Part shown: piece by piece, positions 44,239 to 52,993 of the stretch
How positions within the stretch are numbered: position 1 is the stretch's first letter
Layout: each line of letters begins with the position of its first letter
Source of the DNA: Alphaproteobacteria bacterium
Lineage (GTDB): Bacteria > Pseudomonadota > Alphaproteobacteria > ATCC43930 > CGMCC-115725
Length of the DNA stretch: 56,000 nt
Direction of reading: 5' to 3'
Assembly: GCA_019240125.1 (NCBI GenBank)
Contig: JAFAYW010000075.1
Location: forward strand, 1-56,000
Program-made: the position numbers and the translations under genes
The notes under the pieces: model-generated
Told to the model about the DNA's origin: nothing
The model's database searches: none
Seen by the model: only the letters and a program-made list of their open reading frames with translations

Positions 44239-45870
44239 CTAAACCCGGTCGGGGTCGAACTTGGCGCGCAGGCCGCTGCCATAGCGTTTCAGCGCGCCTT
44301 CATCGCCCGCCACGCCGGGGCGCTGGAAGATCCAGTTCTGCCAGGCGGTAAGGCGGCCGAATATCTTGGTCTCCATCGTTTCCGGGCCGGCGAAGCGCAG
44401 ATTGGCCTCGAGGCCGCTCAATGCATCAGGGGAGAAACTCGCGCGCTCCTCGAGCATCAGGCGCACCTCCTCGTCCCAATCGACCTCGTCATAGGCTGCT
44501 GTGACGAGGCCCAACTCCTCTGCCTCTTCGGCTGTTAGGGGCTCGCCGATCCGCTTGCGCGCCTCGACGAGGCTGTTCTCCGCGCCCCAGAAACGGGTCG
44601 CCAGCCGTGTCAGGCCGTTTCCCATCAGATAAGCGCCGAAGTTGAGCGGCGAAAGAGATAGCTCCGCCGGCTCATGGTTAACGCCGCTGCGGCTGCCGGC
44701 GAACATGAAGGCGCGATCGGCGGCAAACACCAGTTCGGCAAGCGACCCGGTAAAGCAGCTGCCCGGTTCGATCAGGGTGAAGAGGCTGCGCGAGGTTACG
44801 TCGATGCGCTTGAAGACGCGCTTCAGCAACAGCCGGACCTCGCGGATGAACCAGTCATCGGCATGATCGACCATCAGCGCGTCGGCGGCGAGTACCATCG
44901 CCGGATCGCCCTCCGAGCGGAACACCACAGTGCCGAGCTGCGGCTCGTTACTCCGCAAATGCAGGATCGCGTCATCGAGTGCGCGCGCCATGACGAGCGG
45001 CCAGAACCCGACACCCTGCTCGCTAGTATCCCCGGTCGGCGCGAGGATTGTGATGTCGGCGCGACGCCCCGACTGGTCGAAACCGACGCGCACGTAGCGG
45101 TAGGTGATGCCGCCTTCGGTGAGAGTGCGGTCGAGCGGCGGCAGCGTCAGCCCCGGCCGATCGTGCGGCCGGTCGGAGGTATCGGCGAGCGCCTGGGCCC
45201 GCGCCGCAACCCGCTCCTCCCAGGCCGAGGGCGGCACCAATTCGTCGACTAAGCCCCATTCGACCGCGCGGCGGCCGCGGGCGCCTTCCTCGGTGGCGCA
45301 GAACATGTCGGCCCGGTCGCGGCGCACCCGCCGCTTGTCGGTGAGGCGCGTCAGCCCGCCGGTGCCGGGCAATACTCCGAGCAATGGCACCTCAGGCAGA
45401 GACACCGCCGAGCGGCGGTCGTCGATCAGCATGATCCAGTCACACGCGGCGGCCAGTTCATAGCCACCGCCGGCCGCCGTGCCGCTGATCGCCGCCAGAT
45501 AGCGCTGTCCGGAATGCTCGGATGCGTCCTCAATCGCCAGCCGGGTCTCGTTTGTGAATTTGCAGAAATTGACCTTGTGCGCGTGGCTTGCCTTGGCCAG
45601 CGTGCCGATATTGGCGCCGGCGCAGAACACATTCTCCTTCCCGGAGCGCAATACCACGACGCGCACCTCGGGGTGCTCGAAGCGCAGCCGCGTCACCGCA
45701 TCGGCCAATTCGATGTCCACCCCGAGATCATAGGAATTCAGCTTCAGCTCGGTGCCGGGAAACAATCCGCCTGCCGGGTCGACATCCAGCGTCAGTGTCG
45801 CCACCGGCCCTGCAAAGGCGACCCGCCAGTGGCGGTAGCGGGATGGCTCGGTGGTGAAGTCGATAAGCAT
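44239..45870 (-). CDS. boxC: 2,3-epoxybenzoyl-CoA dihydrolase BoxC
   Basis: An enoyl-CoA hydratase/crotonase-superfamily enzyme, 543 residues, that opens the epoxide ring formed by BoxB. The frame is open upstream to 46683 but that part is antisense to another gene; the start at 45870 (MLIDFTTEPSRYRHW) matches the family. Two crotonase-like halves are visible. The first has KENVFCAGANIGTL and ISGTAAGGGYELAAACDWIM, with oxyanion-hole glycines. The second has EPGSCFTGSLAELVFAADRA. It ends in the BoxC-typical KRYGSGLRAKFDPDRV. The neighbour boxB confirms the assignment. Confidence 0.95.
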   Translation of the reverse strand: MLIDFTTEPSRYRHWRVAFAGPVATLTLDVDPAGGLFPGTELKLNSYDLGVDIELADAVTRLRFEHPEVRVVVLRSGKENVFCAGANIGTLAKASHAHKVNFCKFTNETRLAIEDASEHSGQRYLAAISGTAAGGGYELAAACDWIMLIDDRRSAVSLPEVPLLGVLPGTGGLTRLTDKRRVRRDRADMFCATEEGARGRRAVEWGLVDELVPPSAWEERVAARAQALADTSDRPHDRPGLTLPPLDRTLTEGGITYRYVRVGFDQSGRRADITILAPTGDTSEQGVGFWPLVMARALDDAILHLRSNEPQLGTVVFRSEGDPAMVLAADALMVDHADDWFIREVRLLLKRVFKRIDVTSRSLFTLIEPGSCFTGSLAELVFAADRAFMFAGSRSGVNHEPAELSLSPLNFGAYLMGNGLTRLATRFWGAENSLVEARKRIGEPLTAEEAEELGLVTAAYDEVDWDEEVRLMLEERASFSPDALSGLEANLRFAGPETMETKIFGRLTAWQNWIFQRPGVAGDEGALKRYGSGLRAKFDPDRV

Positions 45871-46053
45871 CGGCCTATTATACAGGCTCGACACCGCTGC
45901 GGCAGCCGGGCCTTGAGCAAGCGCACCCGCTACCCTCGCGCGAGGCATGCCTCCTCTGCACGTTCGGTATTCTGAACAACATTCCGGGTCGCGTGCCGGG
46001 CGATGCTGCGCTAGCATGACCGCAGGGAAGTGAAAGCATGGGAGAGCGCCGCG

Positions 46054-47178
46054 ATGGCCCGCACCTATCAATGCGTCGATGCCGACGGCCACATCCTGGA
46101 GCCGGTCGATATCTGGGATAAATACATGGACCCCAAATATCGCGACGACGCGCCCCGGCTGGTGCTCGACAACGAAAGCGGCAAGGAAAAGCTCGAGGTC
46201 AACGGCCAATTGCTCGGCAGCCAGCAAGGCATGGGCGGCATCGGTGGGGTTGGCGCCCGCCAGGGCAAGGTCGACTCGGCCAATATGAAATACGAGGAGG
46301 GCATGCCCGGCGGGTTTGATCCGCATAAGCGCATCCCCGATATGGACCTCGACGGCATCGATGCCGCGTTTCTTTATCCCAGCATGGGCTTGTTTGCTGG
46401 CGCGGTGCACGATATCGGCCTCGCCTCGGCGATGTGCCGCGCCTACAACCAGTGGCTCGCTGACTATTGCGCGCCCTACCCCGACAGGCTGTTCGGCATC
46501 GCGATGCTGCCGATGCAATCGGTCAAACACGCCATCGCCGAGATGGAATTCGCCAAGAAGGAACTCGGCTTCAAGGGCGTCTTCCTGCGGCCGAACCCGT
46601 ACAACGACAAGATGATCAACGACAAGATGTACGATTCGTTCTGGGCTGCGGCGCAGGACCTCGACATCGCCGTAGGCTTCCACGAAGGCGGCTCAAGTGG
46701 CATGCCGACGGTCGGCATCGACCGGTTCGCCGGTCGCGCCGAGCGCCACATCGTCAGCCACACGATGGAGATGATGCTGGCCTGCCTCGCGGTGATTTGG
46801 GGCGGCGTCTGCGAGAAGCACCCGAAAATCCGCATCGGCTTTCTGGAGAGCGGTGGCGGCTGGATCGCGCCGTGGCTCGACCGTATGGATCGGCATTTCG
46901 ACGATCAAGGCTTTAACGATAGCGGCCTCAAGACGCGCCCGAGCGAGTTGTTCCGGCGCAATTGTTGGATCGCGTTCGAGCCGGTCGAGGGCAGCATCGG
47001 CGTGCTCGCTGACTATATCGGCTCGGACAAGATCATGTGGGCGACCGATTACCCGCATCGCGACGGGTTCTTCCCCGGCGCGCCTGAGATGGTGCGCGAG
47101 CGCATCAAGGGCACCTCGCCCGAGACGCAATACAACGTCATGGCCGGCGGTGCGCTGGCCTTCTACGGCATGAAATGA
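46054..47178 (+). CDS. Amidohydrolase-2 family metal-dependent hydrolase
   Basis: A TIM-barrel hydrolase or decarboxylase of 374 residues. The N-terminal metal motif is CVDADGHILEPVDIW. There is a substrate-loop histidine in VGFHEGGSS, then RIGFLESGGGWIAPWLDRMD, and the catalytic aspartate in IMWATDYPHRDGFFPGAPE. ATG 46054 is preferred because GGAGAG lies 7 bases upstream; a GTG at 46030 is in frame. It is divergent from boxC with 183 bases between and followed by a related gene 92 bases downstream. Members decarboxylate aromatic or heterocyclic acids, so a catabolic role is plausible but unproven. Confidence 0.88.
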   Translation: MARTYQCVDADGHILEPVDIWDKYMDPKYRDDAPRLVLDNESGKEKLEVNGQLLGSQQGMGGIGGVGARQGKVDSANMKYEEGMPGGFDPHKRIPDMDLDGIDAAFLYPSMGLFAGAVHDIGLASAMCRAYNQWLADYCAPYPDRLFGIAMLPMQSVKHAIAEMEFAKKELGFKGVFLRPNPYNDKMINDKMYDSFWAAAQDLDIAVGFHEGGSSGMPTVGIDRFAGRAERHIVSHTMEMMLACLAVIWGGVCEKHPKIRIGFLESGGGWIAPWLDRMDRHFDDQGFNDSGLKTRPSELFRRNCWIAFEPVEGSIGVLADYIGSDKIMWATDYPHRDGFFPGAPEMVRERIKGTSPETQYNVMAGGALAFYGMK

Positions 47179-47270
47179 CCTATCCCGTCACTGTCGGCAC
47201 TCACCGGCGGCAGGCGGTTTTACGCGGAGTAGTAACGCACGAGTGAACTTTAGTACCTGAGGAGGAAGCC

Positions 47271-48746
47271 ATGAGTGGTCACGGAAAGCATACTCCGGAG
47301 CAGATCCGAGCCAAGGTGAACCATCCGATAGTCGACGGCGACGGCCACTGGGTGGAATACGATCCGGTCTTTGCCGAGCAGATGCGCAAGGTCGGCGGCG
47401 ACATCGCGGCTGATGGCTTCCTCGCCTCGATGGCCGCGACCAAGAAGGCGCTGGAAATGGGCGTGCCGGAGCGTACCCGCCGCCGCATGGCGATGCCCGG
47501 CTTCTGGACACGTCAGACCGGCAACACGCTCGATCGCGCCACCGCGATGTTGCCGCATCTCCTGTACGACCGGCTCGACGAGATCGGCTCCGATTTCGCG
47601 ATCATCTATCCGACCGCCGGATTGCGTCTGCCGCGCATCGTCGATGACAAGACCCGCCGGGCCGTGATCCGCGCCTATAACATCGTGTCGGCCGGCTATT
47701 TCAAGGATCTCAGCGACCGCATGACCCCGGCCGCGATCATCCCGATGCACACGCCGGAAGAAGCGATCGAGGAGCTCGACTTCGTCACCAAAGAGCTCGG
47801 CTCCAAGGTCGGCATGTTCGGCAGCGCGCAGCCGAAGAAGGTCAAGGCGGTCAATGGCAACAACGCCGATGTCGACCGTCTCGCCGTGTACTACGAAGTG
47901 TTCGGCATCGACAGCGAGCACGATTTCGACCCGGTCTGGCAGAAATGCGTCGACGTGAAAATCGCGCCGACCTTCCACTCCAGCGGCAGCAACCAGGCGC
48001 TGCGCAATTCGCCGACCAACTTCACCTATAACCATATCGGCCATTTCGCCGATGCCGGTCATGCCGCGGCCAAGGGCATCTTCCTTGGTGGTGTCACCCG
48101 GCGCTTCCCGCAACTGCGCTTTGCCTTCCTCGAAGGTGGGGTCGGCTGGGGCGCGCAGTTGTTCGGCGACCTGATGGAGCATTGGGAACGGCGCAACGCC
48201 AGGGCACTCGAAAACATGCGTCCCGACAAGCTCAACCGCGACCTGCTGATGCAGATGGTCGAGAAGTACGGGTACAAGGAGCATGCCGCGGCGCTGAAGG
48301 CACGCGATGGGTGGCCCGATCCGGAAATGCAGTCGACCGGCGGCGTCGCCAATCTCGATGATTTCGCGGCGCTCAAATTCACCGGCAAGCAGGATTGGAT
48401 CGACCTGTTCGTGGAGCCGTATTACTTCGGCTGCGAAGCGGATGACCGGATGAACGCCACCGCGTTCCTCAAGCTCAATCCGTTCGGCGCGCAGCTCAAC
48501 GCGATCTACAGCTCCGATATCGGGCATTTCGATGTGATCGACATGCGCGAGCCGCTGGCGGAAGCCTATGAGCTGGTCGAGGACGGCGTCCTGACAGACG
48601 ACAATTTCCGCGACTTCACCTTCACCAACGCGGTCCGCCTATGGGGCACGCAAAACCCCGATTTCTTCAAGGGCACCACGGTTGAGAAGGCGGCCGCCGA
48701 AGTTCTCGCTGAACGCCATGTGCCGATGCAGGTTGCCGCGGAGTAA
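47271..48746 (+). CDS. Amidohydrolase-2 family metal-dependent hydrolase (larger paralogue)
   Basis: A second, longer member of the family, 491 residues, with its own GAGGAGG Shine-Dalgarno. The metal motif is IVDGDGHWVEYDPVF, followed by SDFAIIYPTAGLRLP, the histidine-containing IAPTFHSSGSNQ and FTYNHIGHFAD, RFAFLEGGVGWGAQL, and the C-terminal aspartate in NAIYSSDIGHFDVIDM. It differs from its neighbour by an insertion of roughly 100 residues in the C-terminal half. It probably forms a transcription unit with the gene upstream. The substrate is unknown; such pairs often lie near LLM enzymes and aromatic-degradation genes. Confidence 0.88.
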   Translation: MSGHGKHTPEQIRAKVNHPIVDGDGHWVEYDPVFAEQMRKVGGDIAADGFLASMAATKKALEMGVPERTRRRMAMPGFWTRQTGNTLDRATAMLPHLLYDRLDEIGSDFAIIYPTAGLRLPRIVDDKTRRAVIRAYNIVSAGYFKDLSDRMTPAAIIPMHTPEEAIEELDFVTKELGSKVGMFGSAQPKKVKAVNGNNADVDRLAVYYEVFGIDSEHDFDPVWQKCVDVKIAPTFHSSGSNQALRNSPTNFTYNHIGHFADAGHAAAKGIFLGGVTRRFPQLRFAFLEGGVGWGAQLFGDLMEHWERRNARALENMRPDKLNRDLLMQMVEKYGYKEHAAALKARDGWPDPEMQSTGGVANLDDFAALKFTGKQDWIDLFVEPYYFGCEADDRMNATAFLKLNPFGAQLNAIYSSDIGHFDVIDMREPLAEAYELVEDGVLTDDNFRDFTFTNAVRLWGTQNPDFFKGTTVEKAAAEVLAERHVPMQVAAE

Positions 48747-48770
48747 CAGCAGCCGCGCAACCCACTGAGT

Positions 48771-48800
48771 TGCCGGCGCGGGTCCATACTCGCGCCGGCA
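48771..48800. terminator. Bidirectional stem-loop between convergent genes
   Basis: TGCCGGCGCG (48771-48780) and CGCGCCGGCA (48791-48800) form a perfect 10-bp stem with a 10-base loop, exactly in the gap between the amidohydrolase stop and the LysR stop. T-runs on either side are short (TTCT). Confidence 0.65.
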
Positions 48801-48803
48801 TTC

Positions 48804-49730
48804 TCATGCCTTCTCGGCAGCGCGCATCGTCGCCGCTTTGCCGTATTGAACAAGATGCTCGGCAAGCTGCTTTGCGGGACCGGGAAGGTCGCGGCCTTGC
48901 CGTAGACACACACGAAGCTGACGCATCGCCCAGCCATCCGTGAGGTGAACGATACGGATCGCAGCCGTCTGCTGCGTGCGCCGTGCCGCCGTCTCGGGAA
49001 CGATAGCGATGCCGATCCCGCTGGCGACCATGCGCCCGGTCGCCTCGAAACTGCCCAAGCGGGCGCGCAATCTGAGCGGCTTGCCGGCCTGCAGGGCGTG
49101 CTGCGCCAAATGCTGCTGCAGCGCATTTGTCGCCACCAACCCGACGAAATCCTCCTCGAGCAATTCCCGGAAGGCAAAGCGCCGGCGCCGGCCCAGCCTG
49201 TGACGCGGCGGCGTGATCACGACCAGCCGGTCCATGGCAAACGGAAACACCTCAAGCCCGGCGACATCGATAAAATCGGCGATGATACCGATATCGGCGA
49301 TGTCGTCCGTCACGAGCCGCACGATCTCCGGGCTTTGGCGCTCTTCAAGATCGATGTCGATCCCGTGATGTGCATCGAGAAAGGCGTTGAGCGGGTCCGG
49401 CAAGAATTCGCTCAACGCCGAGGCGTTGGCGGCCACCCGCACATGGCCGCGCAACCCCTCGGCATAGCTCGACAACTCCGCGGCCAGGGCGCCGAATTGC
49501 TGGAGCAGCAACCTCGCATGGTGAGCCACCGCTCGCCCGGCGGGAGTCAGCTCGACGCCGCGCGGCCGACGCGCCAGCAGCGCCACTCCGGCGGTATCCT
49601 CCATGCCGCGGATGCGCTCGCTCGCCGAGGCGAGCGCTATATTGGAGCGGGCCGCCGCCGCGGTGATATTGCCTGCCTGGGCAACATGCAGAAACAGTCG
49701 CAGATCGGTCAGATCGAAACGCATCGCCAT
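48804..49730 (-). CDS. LysR family transcriptional regulator
   Basis: A DNA-binding regulator of 308 residues. The N-terminal winged helix has FDLTDLRLFLHVAQAGNITAA and SNIALASASERIRGMED, followed by a substrate-binding domain (HVRVAANASALSEFL; GIGIAIVPETAARR). Two starts two codons apart (49730, 49724) are both possible and neither has a clear Shine-Dalgarno. It is divergent from the TauE-like exporter gene (100 bases between starts), the usual arrangement for a LysR and its target. The inducer is unknown. Confidence 0.92.
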   Translation of the reverse strand: MAMRFDLTDLRLFLHVAQAGNITAAAARSNIALASASERIRGMEDTAGVALLARRPRGVELTPAGRAVAHHARLLLQQFGALAAELSSYAEGLRGHVRVAANASALSEFLPDPLNAFLDAHHGIDIDLEERQSPEIVRLVTDDIADIGIIADFIDVAGLEVFPFAMDRLVVITPPRHRLGRRRRFAFRELLEEDFVGLVATNALQQHLAQHALQAGKPLRLRARLGSFEATGRMVASGIGIAIVPETAARRTQQTAAIRIVHLTDGWAMRQLRVCLRQGRDLPGPAKQLAEHLVQYGKAATMRAAEKA

Positions 49731-49830
49731 CCCGGGTGCCGGTCGCAGCCGATCAGCCTTCGGTTTTCCCGAAGCCTTGCTGCGGAACTTCCAAATTGTC
49801 AGCAAACCGGATGGCTCGCAAGCTGCCGGC

Positions 49831-50577
49831 ATGCATCTGTCACTGTTCCACATCGGTCTGATCACCGGCACCTTCATCCTCGCCGGCGGGGTCAAGGGTG
49901 TCACCGGCATGGGGTTGCCGACCGTCGCGATCGGGTTGCTCGGTTTGTCGATGAGCCCTGCCGAGGCCGCCGCGTTTCTGGTCATCCCGTCACTGGTGAC
50001 CAATCTGTGGCAGTATCTGGCGGGGCCGCACCGCCTGCTGTTGTTGCGCCGCATGTGGCCGATGCTCGGCACCACCGCGATCGCCACCTGGGCCGCATCC
50101 GGTGCGATCGCCGGAGCCGAGGCTAACCGGGCGTCGTTTTATCTAGGGCTGGCGCTGGTGGCGTATGCGGCGCTCGGCCTGTCTAAGATACGTATGTCGG
50201 TGGGTATGCGGCACCAGATCTGGCTATCGCCTGTGGTCGGGGCGGCGACTGGCGTCGTCACCGGTGCGACGGGTGTGCTGGTCATCCCGGCGGTACCCTA
50301 TCTGCAAGCCCTGGACTTCGACCGGGATGATCTGGTGCAGGTGTTGGGGTTGTCCTTCACCGTGTCGACGCTTGCCCTGGCGCTGGGCCTGGCCAGCCAT
50401 GGCGCGTTCAACGCCGGTTCGGTGGCCGCCTCCGCGCTCAGCACCGCGCCTGCGCTGCTCGGTATGCTCGCCGGCCAGGCGATCCGCCCCCGGATCAACC
50501 CGGCGACCTTCCGGCTGCTGTTCTTCGTCGGTCTGCTGATGTTCGGCGGCGATCTCGCCGGCCACGCAATGCTCTAA
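49831..50577 (+). CDS. TauE/SafE family sulfite or organic-anion exporter
   Basis: An inner-membrane protein of 248 residues with seven to eight hydrophobic segments. The two symmetric glycine motifs of the family are visible: FILAGGVKGVTGMGLPTVAIG near the N-terminus (cited in part) and GAATGVVTGATGVLVIPAVPYL in the second half. Homologues export sulfite, sulfoacetate or related anions; the substrate here is unknown. The divergent LysR gene suggests induction by a substrate. Its stop overlaps the stop region of the 88-residue gene on the other strand by 4 bases. Confidence 0.9.
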   Translation: MHLSLFHIGLITGTFILAGGVKGVTGMGLPTVAIGLLGLSMSPAEAAAFLVIPSLVTNLWQYLAGPHRLLLLRRMWPMLGTTAIATWAASGAIAGAEANRASFYLGLALVAYAALGLSKIRMSVGMRHQIWLSPVVGAATGVVTGATGVLVIPAVPYLQALDFDRDDLVQVLGLSFTVSTLALALGLASHGAFNAGSVAASALSTAPALLGMLAGQAIRPRINPATFRLLFFVGLLMFGGDLAGHAML

Positions 50578-50840
50578 GCGTCGGCCGCTTCAGGTTTCGG
50601 ACCGGGGCGCATGTGCTCCAGTTCCTGCTCGACAAGCTTGGTCAGTACGAGTTTCCGGCGGCGGCACAACAAGGCGATCTTGTGCTCGATCCCACCGGGA
50701 AACGGGTCGATGACATATTCGCGGGTCATGGCTTCATCGATCGACGCCAGTCGATCGACAACCCGGCCGATCAGCGCCTCGACCTCGCTCTCTGACAGAT
50801 ACCCGTGCCGTCGCAAGATATCGCGCCGGGAACTCGCCAT
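50574..50840 (-). CDS. Small helical hypothetical protein, 88 aa
   Basis: A charged, helix-rich protein of 88 residues (for example YLSESEVEALIGRVVDRLAS and LLCRRRKLVLTKLVEQELEH) that I do not recognise. It has no membrane segment. A purine-rich AAGG lies upstream of the ATG. It is 41 bases downstream of the 2-hydroxyacid dehydrogenase gene, as the last gene of the operon that starts at the SDR. The regular hydrophobic/charged pattern favours a real gene over a shadow frame. Confidence 0.55.
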   Translation of the reverse strand: MASSRRDILRRHGYLSESEVEALIGRVVDRLASIDEAMTREYVIDPFPGGIEHKIALLCRRRKLVLTKLVEQELEHMRPGPKPEAADA

Positions 50841-50881
50841 GCCTTGGCCTTTGCAATGACTGAAAAAGTGAAGAGCTTATC

Positions 50882-51817
50882 TTAAACCGGCGTCAGCAAT
50901 GGCTTGCCGGCGAAATGGGCCAGCAGGTTCTCGACGACGAGGTCGCCCATCGCGCGACGGGTGTCGTGGGTGGCGCTGCCGACATGCGGCGACAAGACGA
51001 CATTATCCATGCCGAGCAGAGCCTCCGGGACATTCGGTTCGTTCGCGAAGACGTCGAGACCGGCGGCGCCGAGCGCGCCCAATTGCAGCGCCGCAACCAG
51101 GGCCGGCTCGTCAACGATTGAACCGCGGGCGATATTGATCAGTGTGCCCTGCGGGCCAAGCGCCTCAATGACGCCGCGGTTCACCAGATTGCGCGTCGCC
51201 TCGCCACCGGGGCAGGCCACGACGAGGATTTCGCTCCATTCGGCCAGCGCCGCCGGATCGGCGAAATAGCGATAGGGCGCGTCCGGCTTCTGACGCGGTC
51301 CCTGATAGGCGATTTCGGCGCCGAAGGCCGCCACGCGAGTCGCGATGGCGCGGCCGATGCGGCCGAGCCCGAGGATCCCGACCTTGCGCCCCCGGATCGC
51401 GCGGCCGAACGGCATGTCGCCGTTGCGCCAATCGCCGCGTCGCACAAAGCGGTCTGCCTCGACGATGCGCCGCTCGACGGCCAGCATCAGCGACAGCGCG
51501 GTGTCGGCCGTATCGTCGGTCACCACATCCGGTGTGTTGGTGACCCTGACCCCGCGCGCGGCGGCACAGGCGAGATCGATGCGATCGACGCCGATGCCCA
51601 TGCATGCGATGATCTCGAGCCGCGGCAATGCCTCGATGATGTCACCCGGGCAGCCATGCAGCGCATAGACGGCGATCCCACGAACCCGATCGGCGACATC
51701 GCGGAAAAAGGCGGCGCGGTCCGCCGCCTCCCACAGGCGATGTGCGTTGAACTCGGCCTCGAGCCGCTCCTGGCAGACCGGATACATCTGCCCGACAATG
51801 ACGATTTCCGGCTTCAT
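50882..51817 (-). CDS. D-isomer-specific 2-hydroxyacid dehydrogenase (GHPR-like)
   Basis: An NAD(P)-dependent oxidoreductase of 311 residues. The NAD motif is GILGLGRIGRAIATR. The catalytic set is arginine in INIARGSIVDEPAL, glutamate in VFANEPNVPEALL and histidine in LSPHVGSATHDTR. CMGIGVDRIDLACAAARGV and NTPDVVTDDTADTALSL are typical of the glyoxylate/hydroxypyruvate reductase branch. It follows ribBX by 23 bases on the same strand, so it is probably co-transcribed, though no metabolic link to riboflavin is known. Confidence 0.92.
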   Translation of the reverse strand: MKPEIVIVGQMYPVCQERLEAEFNAHRLWEAADRAAFFRDVADRVRGIAVYALHGCPGDIIEALPRLEIIACMGIGVDRIDLACAAARGVRVTNTPDVVTDDTADTALSLMLAVERRIVEADRFVRRGDWRNGDMPFGRAIRGRKVGILGLGRIGRAIATRVAAFGAEIAYQGPRQKPDAPYRYFADPAALAEWSEILVVACPGGEATRNLVNRGVIEALGPQGTLINIARGSIVDEPALVAALQLGALGAAGLDVFANEPNVPEALLGMDNVVLSPHVGSATHDTRRAMGDLVVENLLAHFAGKPLLTPV

Positions 51818-51840
51818 CGGAGCTTTGTTCTCATCCAGGC

Positions 51841-52989
51841 TCAGTCTTCGGTCGTGTCGCCGACCGAACGCGTCGGATAGCGGCGGCGCGGCCCTTCGTC
51901 GAGCGCCTGGGTTGCCTCGATCTCGATACCGAACCCGGCAAGCCCGACATAGGTCCGCGAGCTGGTCGCCAGCAGGCGGATCGACGAAATACCAAGATCG
52001 CGCAAGATCTGCGCGCCAAGCCCGACCTCGCGCCACTGTCGGTTGCGCTCCTGCTCAGACGCAGTGGTGTCCTCGGAAACCGCGGTTGTGGGCACGCCCG
52101 AGGCGCCGTCGCGCAAATAGACGAGCACCCCCTTGCCGGCTGATTTGAAGCGTTCGAGCGCGGCGAGGATCGGCTTGGCACCGCCAAACACGTCGTTGAT
52201 CGCATTGGCGCGGTGCAAGCGCGTCGGGATGCTGCGGCCGTCGCTGATATCGCCGTAGACAAAGGCGTAATGCTGCACCTTGTCGAACGGGGTGCCATAG
52301 ATAAACGTCGTATAGACGCCGAGTTCGGTATCGATGTCGAACTCGTTGACGCGGATCACGAGTTTCTCACGTGCCTGCCGATAGGCGATCAGGTCGGCAA
52401 CGGAGATCCGCTGCAAGGCGTGCTTCTTGGCGAATTCGGCGACCTGCGGGCCGCGCATCACCGTGCCGTCGTCGTTGACCAGTTCGCAGATCGCGGCCAC
52501 CGGCTCCAATTCGGCGAGCCGGCACAGATCAACCGCAGCCTCGGTATGGCCCGATCGCATCAGGACGCCGCCATCCTTGGCGATCAGCGGAAAGATATGG
52601 CCGGGGCGCACGAAATCGGCCCGGCCGGTATTGTTGTTGGCCAGCGCCCGGATCGTCGTGGTGCGTTCCTCGGCCGAGATGCCGGTAGTCGTGCCGTGCC
52701 GCGAATCCACCGACACGGTGAACGCGGTGCCATGGATCGCGTCGTTATCGGCTACCATTGGCGCGAGGTGCAGGCGGCGCGCGATGTCCGTGGTGATCGG
52801 CGCGCAGACGATGCCGCAGGTATTGCGGATGATAAACGCGAGCTTTTCCGGCGTCGCATGCACCGCGGCGATGATCAGGTCGCCCTCGTTTTCGCGGTCG
52901 TTGTCATCGGTGACAACGACGATCTCGCCGCGGGCAAAGGCATCGATCGCGTCACGGACGCTGGCCGGCGAGTCGCTGGATTGGGACAC
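51841..52989 (-). CDS. ribB: 3,4-dihydroxy-2-butanone-4-phosphate synthase fused to degenerate GTP cyclohydrolase II (RibBX)
   Basis: It makes the four-carbon precursor of riboflavin from ribulose 5-phosphate. The RibB domain (residues 1-205) is intact, with VVVTDDNDRENEGDLIIAA and MRSGHTEAAVDLCRLAELEP. The C-terminal 175 residues align with GTP cyclohydrolase II but lack its zinc cysteines. Where active enzymes have an HSECLTGDVF...CDC pattern, this protein has HRANAINDVFGGAKP (about residue 260), and there is no cysteine at all in this half. EGRGIGL is also lost. It is the RibBX type described in proteobacteria, so GTP cyclohydrolase II must be encoded elsewhere. It is preceded by a phosphotransferase gene only 4 bases away and has no FMN riboswitch directly upstream. 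Confidence 0.93.
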   Translation of the reverse strand: MSQSSDSPASVRDAIDAFARGEIVVVTDDNDRENEGDLIIAAVHATPEKLAFIIRNTCGIVCAPITTDIARRLHLAPMVADNDAIHGTAFTVSVDSRHGTTTGISAEERTTTIRALANNNTGRADFVRPGHIFPLIAKDGGVLMRSGHTEAAVDLCRLAELEPVAAICELVNDDGTVMRGPQVAEFAKKHALQRISVADLIAYRQAREKLVIRVNEFDIDTELGVYTTFIYGTPFDKVQHYAFVYGDISDGRSIPTRLHRANAINDVFGGAKPILAALERFKSAGKGVLVYLRDGASGVPTTAVSEDTTASEQERNRQWREVGLGAQILRDLGISSIRLLATSSRTYVGLAGFGIEIEATQALDEGPRRRYPTRSVGDTTED

Positions 52990-52993
52990 GTGT

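Noticed and set aside
45871..46683. Upstream extension of the boxC frame to 814 codons
   Set aside because: It lies antisense to the amidohydrolase gene at 46054; BoxC proteins are about 550 residues and begin near 45870.
48945..50126. A 393-codon plus-strand frame across the LysR gene
   Set aside because: Antisense to a clear LysR regulator and running out of frame into the TauE-like gene; composition is typical of a shadow frame.
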